Below are positions 7,710 through 15,788 of a stretch of DNA of 21,984 nt, piece by piece. The stretch is from Clostridiales bacterium. Lineage in GTDB: Bacteria > Bacillota > Clostridia > Oscillospirales > Oscillospiraceae. Numbering within the stretch: the stretch's first letter is position 1; each line of letters starts with the position of its first letter. The stretch spans positions 1-21,984 of the forward strand of contig DYCR01000022.1 in the NCBI GenBank assembly GCA_019418025.1, written 5' to 3'. The notes under the pieces were generated by a model, which made no database searches, had not been told where the DNA came from, and saw only the letters and a list, made by a program, of their open reading frames with translations. The position numbers and the translations under genes were made by a program.

Positions 7710-8396
7710 TTACGCGCCCCACTTGTATCCAAAGCCCCACACCGTGGTGATATAGGTGGGATTTGCCGTGTCATCCTCAATTTTGATCCGCAGGCGGCGG
7801 ATGTTCACGTCAACGATTTTCAGTTCGCCCTCATACTCTCTGCCCCATACGGCAGAAAGGATATCCTCTCTGGACAGCGCTCTGCCCGGGTTCTGCATGA
7901 ACAGCTTCAGGATCGAGTACTCTACCTGTGTCAGACGGATTCTTGCCCCCGCCTTCTCCAGCGTGTGGTTGCGTGTGTTCATCACAAAGGGCCCCTGTGT
8001 CAAAAGCTCCGAAGCTGCCGTGGCATCCCCGCCGATCCGGCGGTAAAGTGCATCGATCCTCGCAGTCAGCTCCGCAGGGGAAAAGGGCTTTGTCACATAG
8101 TCATCTGCTCCGGTCATCAGCCCCGTGACCTTATCCATTTCCTGGGTTCTGGCAGTCAGCATGATGATGCCCATCTGCTTATTGTTTGCCCGGATGCTCC
8201 TGCAAACCTCAAACCCATCCGTGTCCGGCAGCATGATATCCAGGATCGCCACGCCGATATCCGGATTCTCACTGATCTTCCGCAAGGCCTCTTCTCCGGT
8301 GCCTGCTTCGATGGCCTCGTAGCCTGCACGCTTGAGATTGATGACAACGAACGATCTAATATTGACTTCATCTTCTAAAATCAATACTTTTTTCAT
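7710..8396 (-). CDS. OmpR/PhoB-family response regulator
   Basis: Cytoplasmic DNA-binding regulator phosphorylated by the adjacent kinase. 228 residues: receiver domain (1-115) with acidic pocket E8/D9, phospho-acceptor D53, switch T81 and K103 in VTKPF; a winged-helix output domain (about 128-226) with RLTQVEYSIL and the recognition-helix segment VDVNIRRLRIKIE; ending in the typical VWGFGYKW turn. Start at 8396 has GAGG 7 nt upstream. It begins 9 nt after the lipoprotein stop. Target genes cannot be read from this window; autoregulation of the operon is plausible but I see no clear direct repeat at the promoter. Confidence 0.95.
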   Translation of the reverse strand: MKKVLILEDEVNIRSFVVINLKRAGYEAIEAGTGEEALRKISENPDIGVAILDIMLPDTDGFEVCRSIRANNKQMGIIMLTARTQEMDKVTGLMTGADDYVTKPFSPAELTARIDALYRRIGGDATAASELLTQGPFVMNTRNHTLEKAGARIRLTQVEYSILKLFMQNPGRALSREDILSAVWGREYEGELKIVDVNIRRLRIKIEDDTANPTYITTVWGFGYKWGA

Positions 8397-8405
8397 AATA
8401 TTTCC

Positions 8406-9728
8406 TCACATTTCTCCCGTTTTCCAATCAGATTGGATCAAATGGAACGCGCGCTTGAGATGATCCTCATTCACACCCATCAGCCGCGCCTCGTCCTCCA
8501 GCTCGCCGGCATAAACAACATTGTCGGTCTTGGTCAGAACAAATCGGTGATTCTCCGCCGCCTGAGCAGACCGCTCGCTTCCCGTCAGGATATAAAGGGT
8601 CCAAAGCTTGTCATACTGTTGTTTTTCCTCATTCCACAGATGGAAGCTGTATCGCCCGCTATCCTCGCTGATGACGTTCATCCGCTCAGCCGTCTGATCC
8701 GGCAAATCCACGTACCAGCCCTCAGGCTGGTTGTGATAGGTATATTGTTTCTCGGTTTTGCTGCCGTCCAGATCCATCTCAGACCAGCGTATCATGTATT
8801 CCTGCTGTTTTGTGTCGGGCATCTGTCCGTACATCTCCACCAGCTCCGGAATCTCCATAATGCCGTCCTGATCGATATCATCAGGATAAATAAAATCATT
8901 GCGCAGAGCCTTCATCCCCGTGTCGAGCTTTGCCGACAGGGTCACGTTGGTGAGGACCGAATCCTTCAGCGCCACTACGTCTGTTGTAATGACCGTATCA
9001 TCCACGCTGCTGGAAACAAAGGCTGCCTGTTGGCCGCCGGAAAGCGTCCCGTAAACGACCCTCTTTACCTGATTGAGCGGTCTGGAGAGCTGTACATCAA
9101 TGGATTTATCCACAGCATTCCTTTGAATATCATATGAGGAGATCAGCCCGGGTTCTGCCTCGGTGCGTCCGGGATTCAAAACGATGATCTCGTCCCGGGA
9201 ATCTCCATCCATATCCCATGTCATATATTTCTGATAACTGGCAGTCAGGAGCTTCACCGGCTTGTCCTCGGAAAATTTGTAAACAGTCAGGCTCCTGAGG
9301 ACCTGATCCTGCACCTGCCGACCGACGATCATTTCAAGGCCCGGCTCCCCATCCATCTGCACATAATCCACCTGTTCAAATGCCGAGCCGGTGCTGTCGA
9401 TGGTGTTGCTGAGCTTATATTCTCCATTCTCTCTGGAGAAAATCATAATGCTCAGCGGTTTTTCCTGAGTCCCTTTCGTAAAGACCACGGCCTCTTCTGC
9501 TGTATCGCCGTCTAAATCGATGAGCTGCACGGGCTGTTGATTGTCCCCGGAAATCGGAGCAGAAAAGCCCTTGCCCTGCATCGCCTGATCCATCACCGTC
9601 TGGAGGTTGGTAAATCCTTCTGAACGTCTGGGAGGGCTGTACATCTGATCCACAGTCATCACACATCCGCTGAGCGCCATCACCAGTGGTGTGATCACAG
9701 CGGCTAAACCGATTCTCTTATGTTTCAT
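8406..9728 (-). CDS. Lipoprotein with repeated DxDGD calcium-type motifs, probable beta-propeller
   Basis: First gene of the two-component operon; no named family recognised. 440 residues with a lipoprotein signal: positive N-terminus, hydrophobic stretch and lipobox LSGC with the lipidated Cys at residue 22. The mature part carries repeated Asp-rich loops: DLDGD (71-75), MDGEPGLE (125-132), DMDGD (172-176), DIDQDG (about 285) and MDLDG (about 322). These resemble the calcium loops of VCBS/FG-GAP/integrin-type propeller blades, with a regular strand-rich pattern between them. AAGGAGGAGG precedes the ATG. It probably sits on the outer face of the membrane. Being cotranscribed with a kinase whose sensor domain is extracellular, it may be a co-sensor or a target of the system; this is inference. 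Confidence 0.8.
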   Translation of the reverse strand: MKHKRIGLAAVITPLVMALSGCVMTVDQMYSPPRRSEGFTNLQTVMDQAMQGKGFSAPISGDNQQPVQLIDLDGDTAEEAVVFTKGTQEKPLSIMIFSRENGEYKLSNTIDSTGSAFEQVDYVQMDGEPGLEMIVGRQVQDQVLRSLTVYKFSEDKPVKLLTASYQKYMTWDMDGDSRDEIIVLNPGRTEAEPGLISSYDIQRNAVDKSIDVQLSRPLNQVKRVVYGTLSGGQQAAFVSSSVDDTVITTDVVALKDSVLTNVTLSAKLDTGMKALRNDFIYPDDIDQDGIMEIPELVEMYGQMPDTKQQEYMIRWSEMDLDGSKTEKQYTYHNQPEGWYVDLPDQTAERMNVISEDSGRYSFHLWNEEKQQYDKLWTLYILTGSERSAQAAENHRFVLTKTDNVVYAGELEDEARLMGVNEDHLKRAFHLIQSDWKTGEM

Positions 9729-9757
9729 TCTGCTGTCCCTCCTCCTTTCGACTGGGT

Positions 9758-9766
9758 ATTATACCA
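9758..9766 (-). promoter_or_regulatory. Extended -10 promoter for the lipoprotein/two-component/recA operon
   Basis: In the 59-nt gap after dnaE, the minus strand reads TGGTATAAT, a perfect -10 hexamer with the TGn extension. The -35 region is poor (TTCCAT at 18 bp), as is common for extended -10 promoters. It is the only good promoter I see between dnaE and pgsA. Confidence 0.65.
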
Positions 9767-9787
9767 CTTTCTTCCGAGAAATGGAAG

Positions 9788-12700
9788 TTATTTCAAAACG
9801 ACATTCTCTTCCCCCAAGCGGGATTTCAGCTCCCTGAGCATGGATTCTGTAATGCCGCACCGCGTTCCCCGCCGGTGCTTTGTATCAGAAAAATACAACA
9901 CAGCAGGGTTCTCACCCGGGAACATATTCAGGATCGCCTTCACCTTGTGGTAGTTCGGGTCCTGTTCGCTGCACAGGCGCAGATAAAGCGTGCCCGTCAG
10001 ATTTTTTTTCGGCGCTTTTTCCATCTGCTCTGCCCCGGATTCTGAAAAGTCCGAAATGGGTCTTGCCCGATTGACTACGATCTGGGGTTCCTTTTCGTCA
10101 CGAATGGACAGTCTGCCTGTGATAACGACCGGAGCATTTTCCTTCAGGTATCCGCCATATTGGCTTAACACATTAGAAAATGCCAGCATTTCCAGAGCTG
10201 CCGTGTCATCCTCCACGGTGATGTAGGCCATCAGGGAATTGTTCCTTGTGGTTTTCATCTTCACAGATTGGACGATTCCGGCAACGCTGATGATCTGGTC
10301 ATCCTGATAATGACTTTCCTCATCCAAAAGCGCCCCAATGGGGACCACGTGGGTATTTTTCAAAAACGGTCTGTAATCATCCATGGGGTGTCCGCTCAGA
10401 TAAAGCCCCGTGGTTTCCTTTTCCATGGTCATCAGGTCCGCTTTACTCAGTTCCGGCAAAGAAGGGATCGGTGTCTCGGCCCCCGGCTCATCTGCATCCA
10501 TCATGCCGAACAGCCCCATCTGGCCCTCCAGATTCTTCTTCCTGCTGGTAGAAATAGAGTCCATCATAGACTCATAGACCGCCAGCAGTTCACTGCGGTG
10601 TCTGCCAAAGCAATCCATCGCACCGCATTTGATCAGATTTTCAACCGCCCGCTTGTTCAGTTCCTCCCCCATCCGCTGGAGGAAGTCCTCCAGTGAGCGG
10701 AAGTCTCCCCCCTCCTGACGTTTGGAAACCATACTGCGGATCAGTCCGCGGCCGATGTTCTTGACTGCGCCCAGTCCAAATCGGAGGTTTTCCCCCTCAA
10801 CGGTGAAAACATCCTCTGACTTATTGATATCCGGAGGCAGTGCAGAAATGTCCATTTCCTTGCACTCTGCAATATAACCGGAGATCTTCGCGGCAGAGTC
10901 CAGAACCGATGTCATCAGGGCCGCCATGTATTCCCGTGGATAGTGGCACTTTAAATAGGCCGTTTGGTAAGACACAACAGCATAGCAGACCGCATGGGCC
11001 TTGTTGAAGGCATAGTTTGCAAAATCAACGATCTCATCATAGATCGACTGCGCTGCCGCCTCACTGACTCCCTTGGCTACCGCACCGGGAATCCCCTGCT
11101 CGGCATCACCGTAGACAAAAACCTTACGCTCGGCCTCGATGACCTTCATCTTCTTTTTGGAGATCGCACGTCGGATATTATCCGCCTGCCCCATGGTGTA
11201 TCCGCCCAGACTGCGGAAGATCTCAATGACCTGCTCCTGATAGACGATACAGCCGTAGGTGACCCGCAGGATCGGCTCAAGCAGAGGCGTCTTGTAGGTG
11301 ATCTTACGGTGATCCAGTTTGTTCGCAATAAATACAGGGATCGAATCCATAGGGCCGGGACGGTACAGCGCCACGATAGCCGTCATATCTTCGATAGAGG
11401 TGGGCTTCATATTGATGCACACGCCTGTAATACCGGCAGATTCCAGCTGGAATACACCTTGGGTTTTTCCCTCCGAGAGCATGTGGAAGGTCTCGGGATC
11501 GTCATCCGGAACCTTGTCGATGGAAAAGTCAGGAGTGTGACGGCGGATCTGCTGCTCAGCATCCTTGATCACGGTCAGGTTCCGCAGCCCCAGAAAGTCC
11601 ATCTTCAAAAGGCCCAGCTCCTCGATGGTCGTCATGGTGTACTGGGTGACGATGGTATCGTCATTCCGGGACAGGGGTACATAATCGCACACCGGGCGGG
11701 CCGTAATCACGACACCCGCTGCATGGGTCGAGGTATTTCTCGGCATGCCTTCCAAGCTTCTTGCCGTATCAATGAGCTTCTTTACACGCTCATCTTCATC
11801 ATACATTGCCTTCAGCTGCGGGGATGTTTTCAGCGCTTCATCCAAGGTGATATGCAGCGTCGTCGGCACCAATTTGGCAACCACGTCCGTCTCTGCATAG
11901 CTGAAATTCAAAGCACGCCCCACGTCACGGATAGCGCCGCGGGCCGCCATGGTGCCGAATGTGGCGATCTGGGCCACATGGTCTGAGCCATATTTACCCA
12001 TGACATATTCGATCACCTCACCTCTGCGCTCCTGACAGAAGTCGGTATCAAAGTCCGGCATGCTGACACGTTCCGGATTCAAAAACCGCTCGAAAATCAG
12101 CGCATACTTCATGGGATCGACTTCTGTGATATGCATGCAGTACGCCACGATGGAAGCCGCACCCGAACCACGGCCGGGACCGACGGGAATGCCGGACTCC
12201 TTTGCATATCGAATAAAATCCCAGACGATCAGGTAGTAATTCACATATCCCATCCGACTGATGACATCGATCTCATACTCCAGACGGTCTTTATATTCCT
12301 GAGGAGGATTTTCATAACGCTCCGCAAAGCCCTCATAGCAAAGCTTGCGGAAATAAGTTTCACTGGTAAATCCCTCGGGAACCGGGAACGTGGGAAGATG
12401 GTATTGGTTAAATACAAATTCCACATTGCACCGACGGGCGATTTCCACCGTATTGTCAAAGGCCTCTTCATATCCCGGGAACAGGGTTTTCAGCTCTTCC
12501 TCGCTCTTGAGGTAAAATTCCTGACTCCCAAAGCGCATACGGTTCTGCTCGTCAACCGTCCTTCCGGTCTGAATGCACAGCAGGACATCCTGCATCGCCG
12601 CATCCTCTTTACGCAGATAGTGGGCGTCGTTGGTCACAACCAACGGCAGTCCCGTCTCACGCGCAAGCCGCTGAAGCCCCTGATTCACCGGAACCTGTTC

Positions 12701-13240
12701 ATCGATCCCATGATCCTGCATCTCCAAAAAGAAGTTCCCTTCCCCGAAAATGCCGGATAGCTTCAATGCATATTCTTTTGCACCTTCATAGTCATTGTGC
12801 AGAAGCCTCTGCGGAACCGCACCGCCCAGACAGGCAGACAGCGCAATCAATCCATCGTGATACTGCTCCAGCAGATCCAGATCCACTCTGGGCTTGCCGT
12901 AAAAACCATCGGTAAAGGCACAGGAAACCAGTTTGCAGAGATTCTGATACCCCTGCATATTTTCGCACAAAAGCACCAAATGGTTCGATTCATTATCCAC
13001 ACCATGAACACGATCCGAGATTTTTCTCGGTGCAACATAGACTTCGCAGCCAATGATCGGCTTTACGCCTGCGGCCTTTGCGGCCTTGTAAAAGTCGATG
13101 CAGCCATACATAACTCCATGATCGGTGATCGCAATGGCATCCTGCCCCAGTTCCTTTACACGCTCCATCATCTTTCCGATGCGGCATGCACCGTCGAGCA
13201 GACTGTACTCCGTATGGACATGAAGATGTACAAACCCCAT
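9788..13240 (-). CDS. dnaE: DNA polymerase III alpha subunit, DnaE
   Basis: Replicative C-family polymerase, 1150 residues (normal for DnaE). The N-terminal PHP domain (about 1-270) begins HLHVHTEYS and keeps ITDHG, GCEVY, SNHLVLL and NDAHY, so its metal-binding residues look intact. The polymerase core has GPGRGSGAAS and the catalytic PDFDTDF (near residue 400), with a further aspartate in KMDFLGLRN. Then come the helix-hairpin-helix/fingers region (FNKAHAVCYA) and an OB fold near residues 985-1060. ATG at 13240 shares one base with the whiA stop and has AAGGAGG 7 nt upstream. Firmicutes also use PolC; this is the DnaE-type second polymerase, or the main one if PolC is absent, which cannot be judged here. 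Confidence 0.97.
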   Translation of the reverse strand: MGFVHLHVHTEYSLLDGACRIGKMMERVKELGQDAIAITDHGVMYGCIDFYKAAKAAGVKPIIGCEVYVAPRKISDRVHGVDNESNHLVLLCENMQGYQNLCKLVSCAFTDGFYGKPRVDLDLLEQYHDGLIALSACLGGAVPQRLLHNDYEGAKEYALKLSGIFGEGNFFLEMQDHGIDEQVPVNQGLQRLARETGLPLVVTNDAHYLRKEDAAMQDVLLCIQTGRTVDEQNRMRFGSQEFYLKSEEELKTLFPGYEEAFDNTVEIARRCNVEFVFNQYHLPTFPVPEGFTSETYFRKLCYEGFAERYENPPQEYKDRLEYEIDVISRMGYVNYYLIVWDFIRYAKESGIPVGPGRGSGAASIVAYCMHITEVDPMKYALIFERFLNPERVSMPDFDTDFCQERRGEVIEYVMGKYGSDHVAQIATFGTMAARGAIRDVGRALNFSYAETDVVAKLVPTTLHITLDEALKTSPQLKAMYDEDERVKKLIDTARSLEGMPRNTSTHAAGVVITARPVCDYVPLSRNDDTIVTQYTMTTIEELGLLKMDFLGLRNLTVIKDAEQQIRRHTPDFSIDKVPDDDPETFHMLSEGKTQGVFQLESAGITGVCINMKPTSIEDMTAIVALYRPGPMDSIPVFIANKLDHRKITYKTPLLEPILRVTYGCIVYQEQVIEIFRSLGGYTMGQADNIRRAISKKKMKVIEAERKVFVYGDAEQGIPGAVAKGVSEAAAQSIYDEIVDFANYAFNKAHAVCYAVVSYQTAYLKCHYPREYMAALMTSVLDSAAKISGYIAECKEMDISALPPDINKSEDVFTVEGENLRFGLGAVKNIGRGLIRSMVSKRQEGGDFRSLEDFLQRMGEELNKRAVENLIKCGAMDCFGRHRSELLAVYESMMDSISTSRKKNLEGQMGLFGMMDADEPGAETPIPSLPELSKADLMTMEKETTGLYLSGHPMDDYRPFLKNTHVVPIGALLDEESHYQDDQIISVAGIVQSVKMKTTRNNSLMAYITVEDDTAALEMLAFSNVLSQYGGYLKENAPVVITGRLSIRDEKEPQIVVNRARPISDFSESGAEQMEKAPKKNLTGTLYLRLCSEQDPNYHKVKAILNMFPGENPAVLYFSDTKHRRGTRCGITESMLRELKSRLGEENVVLK

Positions 13241-14151
13241 TAGCCTTCCTCCTTGGCAATCATCATCAGTTTCTTCAATCGGTGATTCATGGCAGGCTTT
13301 GTGATGGGCGGCTCCATCATGGCAGCCAGCTCCGTCAGACTGGAAACGGGGTTCTGCTCCCTGGCCAGTGCCGCCTGCTGAAGCTTTACAGGCAGCTGAT
13401 CCATCAGATTCCGCTGACGGATGATCTTGATGGCATTGATCTGCTCCTGTGCCGCATCCACCACCTTAGACGTATTGGCCTCATCGCAGTTGCAGCGGCG
13501 GTTCACCTTGTTTTTCAGTTCTTTTTCCAATTTTGCTTCCATGATGCCCATGGCGGCAACCGGCGCCCCCAAGAAGGTCAGACAGTCCGATATCAAGTCG
13601 CTTTGCTTCAAATAAAGTACTTGACTTCCGCCTCTGCCTGCCATTTTGGGATAAAAGCCCAGTGTCTCTTCCATCAGGGCATAGGTCTCTCTGGCAACCG
13701 CCTGATGGGCCGTCGCCAATTCCAAATGGTAGCCCTTGACCGGATCGGTCACCGAGCCGCCTGCCAGAAACGCCCCCTTGAGGAAGGACATCCGGCAGCA
13801 CTCCTCTTCCAGAACAGACAGATTTACATGAAGCGACACCATTTTCTCCGGTTCAAATCCATAGGTCGCGAAGATCTCGTGCAGCTTTTCAGGGTCCGTG
13901 ATCTGGAATACCAGCTTCCCCGGTGCCGCCACGGAAGGGAACTCATCAAATTCCAGTGCAAACGCCTTCCGAAAAAGCTTCGGCAGAAGCATGGCAAAAT
14001 CACGACTTTCGGTAACGATCCGAACGGTGTCACTGGTAAAGGTATTGCCATAGAGCAATACCCCGAATGCCTGCGCCACGGCACAGCAGCGTTTTGACGG
14101 AAAATCCCTGCAAATTTCCGCCTTTGCACCGGCAGAAAAGGACAGATTCAT
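13240..14151 (-). CDS. whiA: DNA-binding protein WhiA
   Basis: Conserved Gram-positive DNA-binding protein linked to sporulation, division and cell-envelope control. About 303 residues. The N-terminal half is a degenerate LAGLIDADG homing-endonuclease fold (KGAFLAGGSVTDP is one of its core helices). The C-terminal half is a helix-turn-helix with RRCNCDEAN, SSLTELAAMM and NHRLKKL segments. ATG at 14151 is preferred over the GTG at 14157, because GAGGAG is about 9 nt from the ATG and only 3 from the GTG. The gap to murB is 13 nt by this start. In many Firmicutes whiA follows rapZ and yvcK; here it directly follows murB. Confidence 0.95.
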   Translation of the reverse strand: MNLSFSAGAKAEICRDFPSKRCCAVAQAFGVLLYGNTFTSDTVRIVTESRDFAMLLPKLFRKAFALEFDEFPSVAAPGKLVFQITDPEKLHEIFATYGFEPEKMVSLHVNLSVLEEECCRMSFLKGAFLAGGSVTDPVKGYHLELATAHQAVARETYALMEETLGFYPKMAGRGGSQVLYLKQSDLISDCLTFLGAPVAAMGIMEAKLEKELKNKVNRRCNCDEANTSKVVDAAQEQINAIKIIRQRNLMDQLPVKLQQAALAREQNPVSSLTELAAMMEPPITKPAMNHRLKKLMMIAKEEG

Positions 14152-14164
14152 TTCCACTCACTCC

Positions 14165-15076
14165 TCACTGCCAGATTCGCACTTCCGGCTCCAAGCGGAT
14201 GCCGGTCTTTTCATATACTCGGTCGGACACTTGCTTGAGCAGGCTTTTTACATCCTCTGCGGTAGCATTGCCCAAATTGACAACAAAGCCCGTGTGCTTC
14301 TCGGAAACAGCGGCTCCGCCGACCTGAAAACCCCGCAGTCCCGTGTCAGAAATCAGCGCAGAGGCGTATCCGCCCACAGGCCGCTTGAAGGCAGAGCCGG
14401 CACTGGGCATATCCAGCGGCTGCGATGCCGAACGCTTGCCCATCAATTCGTGGATGCGGCTGAGGATCTCCTCCTCCGGCTTCGGCTCAAGCTCAAATTC
14501 TGCCGCAACGACGATCCAGTTGTTGTCCTGAATGGCACTGTGCCGATAGGAAAAATCCACCTCATCACGGGTCAGCCACTTGCAGTTTCCCTGACGGTCC
14601 ACAATGCGCACACGGGTGCATACATCCTTGATTTCTCCACCGTAGGCTCCGGCGTTCATGAACACGCCGCCGCCAACGCTTCCGGGGATGCCATGGGCAA
14701 ACTCCAAGCCGGAGAGCCCCTGCTTTGCCGCATACAGCGCCGCACGGCTCATGGTCACACCTGCCATGACACGGATGCCGGTGGTCCCCACCCGCTCCAT
14801 TCCGTCAAGACAGTCCTTCAGGCAGATCACCAGACCGCGGATGCCTTCGTCAGGCGCAAGCACATTGGTCCCTGCGCCAAGTATAGCAGAATCAATATCC
14901 ATTTTATCGGACAATTCCAACAGCTTGGACAGTTCCTCCTCATTCTTGGGAAAGGCGATGCACTCTGCATTTCCGCCGATTCGGAAGGATGTGTACTTAG
15001 AAAGGGGCTGCTCACTCTGCAGCTCTAAAGTCGGGATATTTTCCCGAATTTCATGAATAAAATCAATCATTTTCAA
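14165..15076 (-). CDS. murB: UDP-N-acetylenolpyruvoylglucosamine reductase
   Basis: FAD- and NADPH-dependent enzyme forming UDP-N-acetylmuramic acid for peptidoglycan. About 303 residues, type II size. FAD-binding pieces: TSFRIGG (29-35), GAGTNVL (67-73) and GIPGSVGG (129-136). The catalytic serine is in SAGSAFKRP (S228 by this start) and the catalytic glutamate in LEPEVR near the C-terminus. Start choice: the strong GGAGG is 8 nt before an in-frame TTG (15076) and 14 nt before ATG (15070), while GTG 15085 overlaps it. TTG fits the spacing best; ATG remains possible and changes only two residues. First gene of murB-whiA-dnaE. Confidence 0.95.
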   Translation of the reverse strand: MKMIDFIHEIRENIPTLELQSEQPLSKYTSFRIGGNAECIAFPKNEEELSKLLELSDKMDIDSAILGAGTNVLAPDEGIRGLVICLKDCLDGMERVGTTGIRVMAGVTMSRAALYAAKQGLSGLEFAHGIPGSVGGGVFMNAGAYGGEIKDVCTRVRIVDRQGNCKWLTRDEVDFSYRHSAIQDNNWIVVAAEFELEPKPEEEILSRIHELMGKRSASQPLDMPSAGSAFKRPVGGYASALISDTGLRGFQVGGAAVSEKHTGFVVNLGNATAEDVKSLLKQVSDRVYEKTGIRLEPEVRIWQ

Positions 15077-15106
15077 TATAAACACCTCCGGGTGTATAAT
15101 GTATAT

Positions 15107-15135
15107 AGTATATCATAACGCTTCTGTTTTTTCAA
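15107..15135 (-). promoter_or_regulatory. Sigma-A promoter of murB-whiA-dnaE
   Basis: On the minus strand TTGAAA (15130-15135), a 17-bp spacer and TATACT (15107-15112), about 20 nt before the murB ribosome binding site. Good match in sequence and spacing. Confidence 0.75.
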
Positions 15136-15169
15136 TTATTACAGAATGTTAAATTTTCTTTTCTATGCG

Positions 15170-15197
15170 AAAAAGGCAGCCGAACCAATCGACTGCC
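15170..15197 (-). terminator. Intrinsic terminator after the ferredoxin gene
   Basis: On the minus strand GGCAGTCGA pairs over 9 bp with TCGGCTGCC (one G-T pair) around a 5-nt loop, followed by TTTTTC. It lies 14 nt after the ferredoxin stop and separates that gene from murB. Confidence 0.88.
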
Positions 15198-15211
15198 CTT
15201 TTATGTAAGCT

Positions 15212-15601
15212 TTATTTTTCCACGATCTCAAGCACTTCCATCGGACATGCCTTGACGCAGATTCCACAGGCGATGCACTTGGAGGTAGCTGTGTCTACAT
15301 TAGCCACCATGACCTTCATGGGACATACCTCAACGCACTTGCCGCAGTTGGTACATAGTTTCTTGTTGATCATATAAACCCCGGTTTTGGGATTCTGGGT
15401 GATCGCGCCGAATTCGCAGACCTTAGCACACTTGCCGCACTGAATGCAGGTCATAGGCTTGGCGCCGCCATTTTTGCCGGAGACGATTTGGATTGCAGAT
15501 TTTTCTGGGTCAAATGTTTTGTAAAAGGCAACGGAACAGGCACGCACGCACTCCAGACATGCCATACAGGCAACGTCTTTTTTGACAGATAGTTTCTTCA
15601 T
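15212..15601 (-). CDS. Polyferredoxin with four 4Fe-4S motifs
   Basis: Small cytoplasmic electron-transfer protein of 129 residues. Four complete CxxCxxCxxxC motifs are present: C12/15/18/22, C52/55/58/62, C83/86/89/93 and C109/112/115/119. The last two are followed by proline, as in classical bacterial ferredoxins; the first two are not. This resembles CooF/HydN-type electron carriers that serve a partner oxidoreductase, but no such enzyme is adjacent. ATG at 15601 has AAGGAG 11 nt upstream; a longer frame to 15658 starts inside the promoter and is rejected. Monocistronic, with its own promoter and terminator. The partner is unknown. Confidence 0.9.
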   Translation of the reverse strand: MKKLSVKKDVACMACLECVRACSVAFYKTFDPEKSAIQIVSGKNGGAKPMTCIQCGKCAKVCEFGAITQNPKTGVYMINKKLCTNCGKCVEVCPMKVMVANVDTATSKCIACGICVKACPMEVLEIVEK

Positions 15602-15640
15602 CGCAAAGGATTCTCCTTTATTCGTTATGATATCCCTCTC

Positions 15641-15669
15641 ATTATACTCTTTCGTCAAGTAAAATGCAA
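15641..15669 (-). promoter_or_regulatory. Promoter of the ferredoxin gene
   Basis: Perfect TATAAT (15641-15646 on the minus strand) with a weak -35 TTGCAT (15664-15669) at 17 bp. Between them lies CTTGACGA (15652-15659), also present in the promoter at 17034-17041. Confidence 0.6.
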
Positions 15670-15737
15670 TGATTATTTGATAAATTTTTATCGTATTATT
15701 TTTATCAATATGTACAAATGAAATTTTGTCTATTTTT

Positions 15738-15763
15738 CAGAATATCGGAAATACTATACCTGT
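15738..15763 (+). promoter_or_regulatory. Candidate promoter of the small lipoprotein gene, shared with 17079-17104
   Basis: The block containing TCGGAAATACTATACCTGT matches the block before the 17138 gene at 19 of 26 positions. ATACTA resembles the -10 of forespore-type (sigma-G-like) promoters, but I find no matching -35, so the sigma factor is unassigned. Confidence 0.45.
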
Positions 15764-15788
15764 CACAATCATCACAAGGAGGATTATT

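Noticed and set aside
9771..9787. dnaE terminator (CTTCC/GGAAG hairpin)
   Set aside because: Only a 5-bp stem without a U-tract.
10964..11986. 340-codon plus-strand frame opposite dnaE
   Set aside because: Antisense shadow of conserved polymerase sequence with His/Arg/Leu-rich composition.
15641..15658. TTGACG as a -35 box for the ferredoxin promoter
   Set aside because: Only 6 bp from the -10 (8 bp in the 17021-17041 promoter), impossible for sigma-A; kept only as a candidate regulator site.
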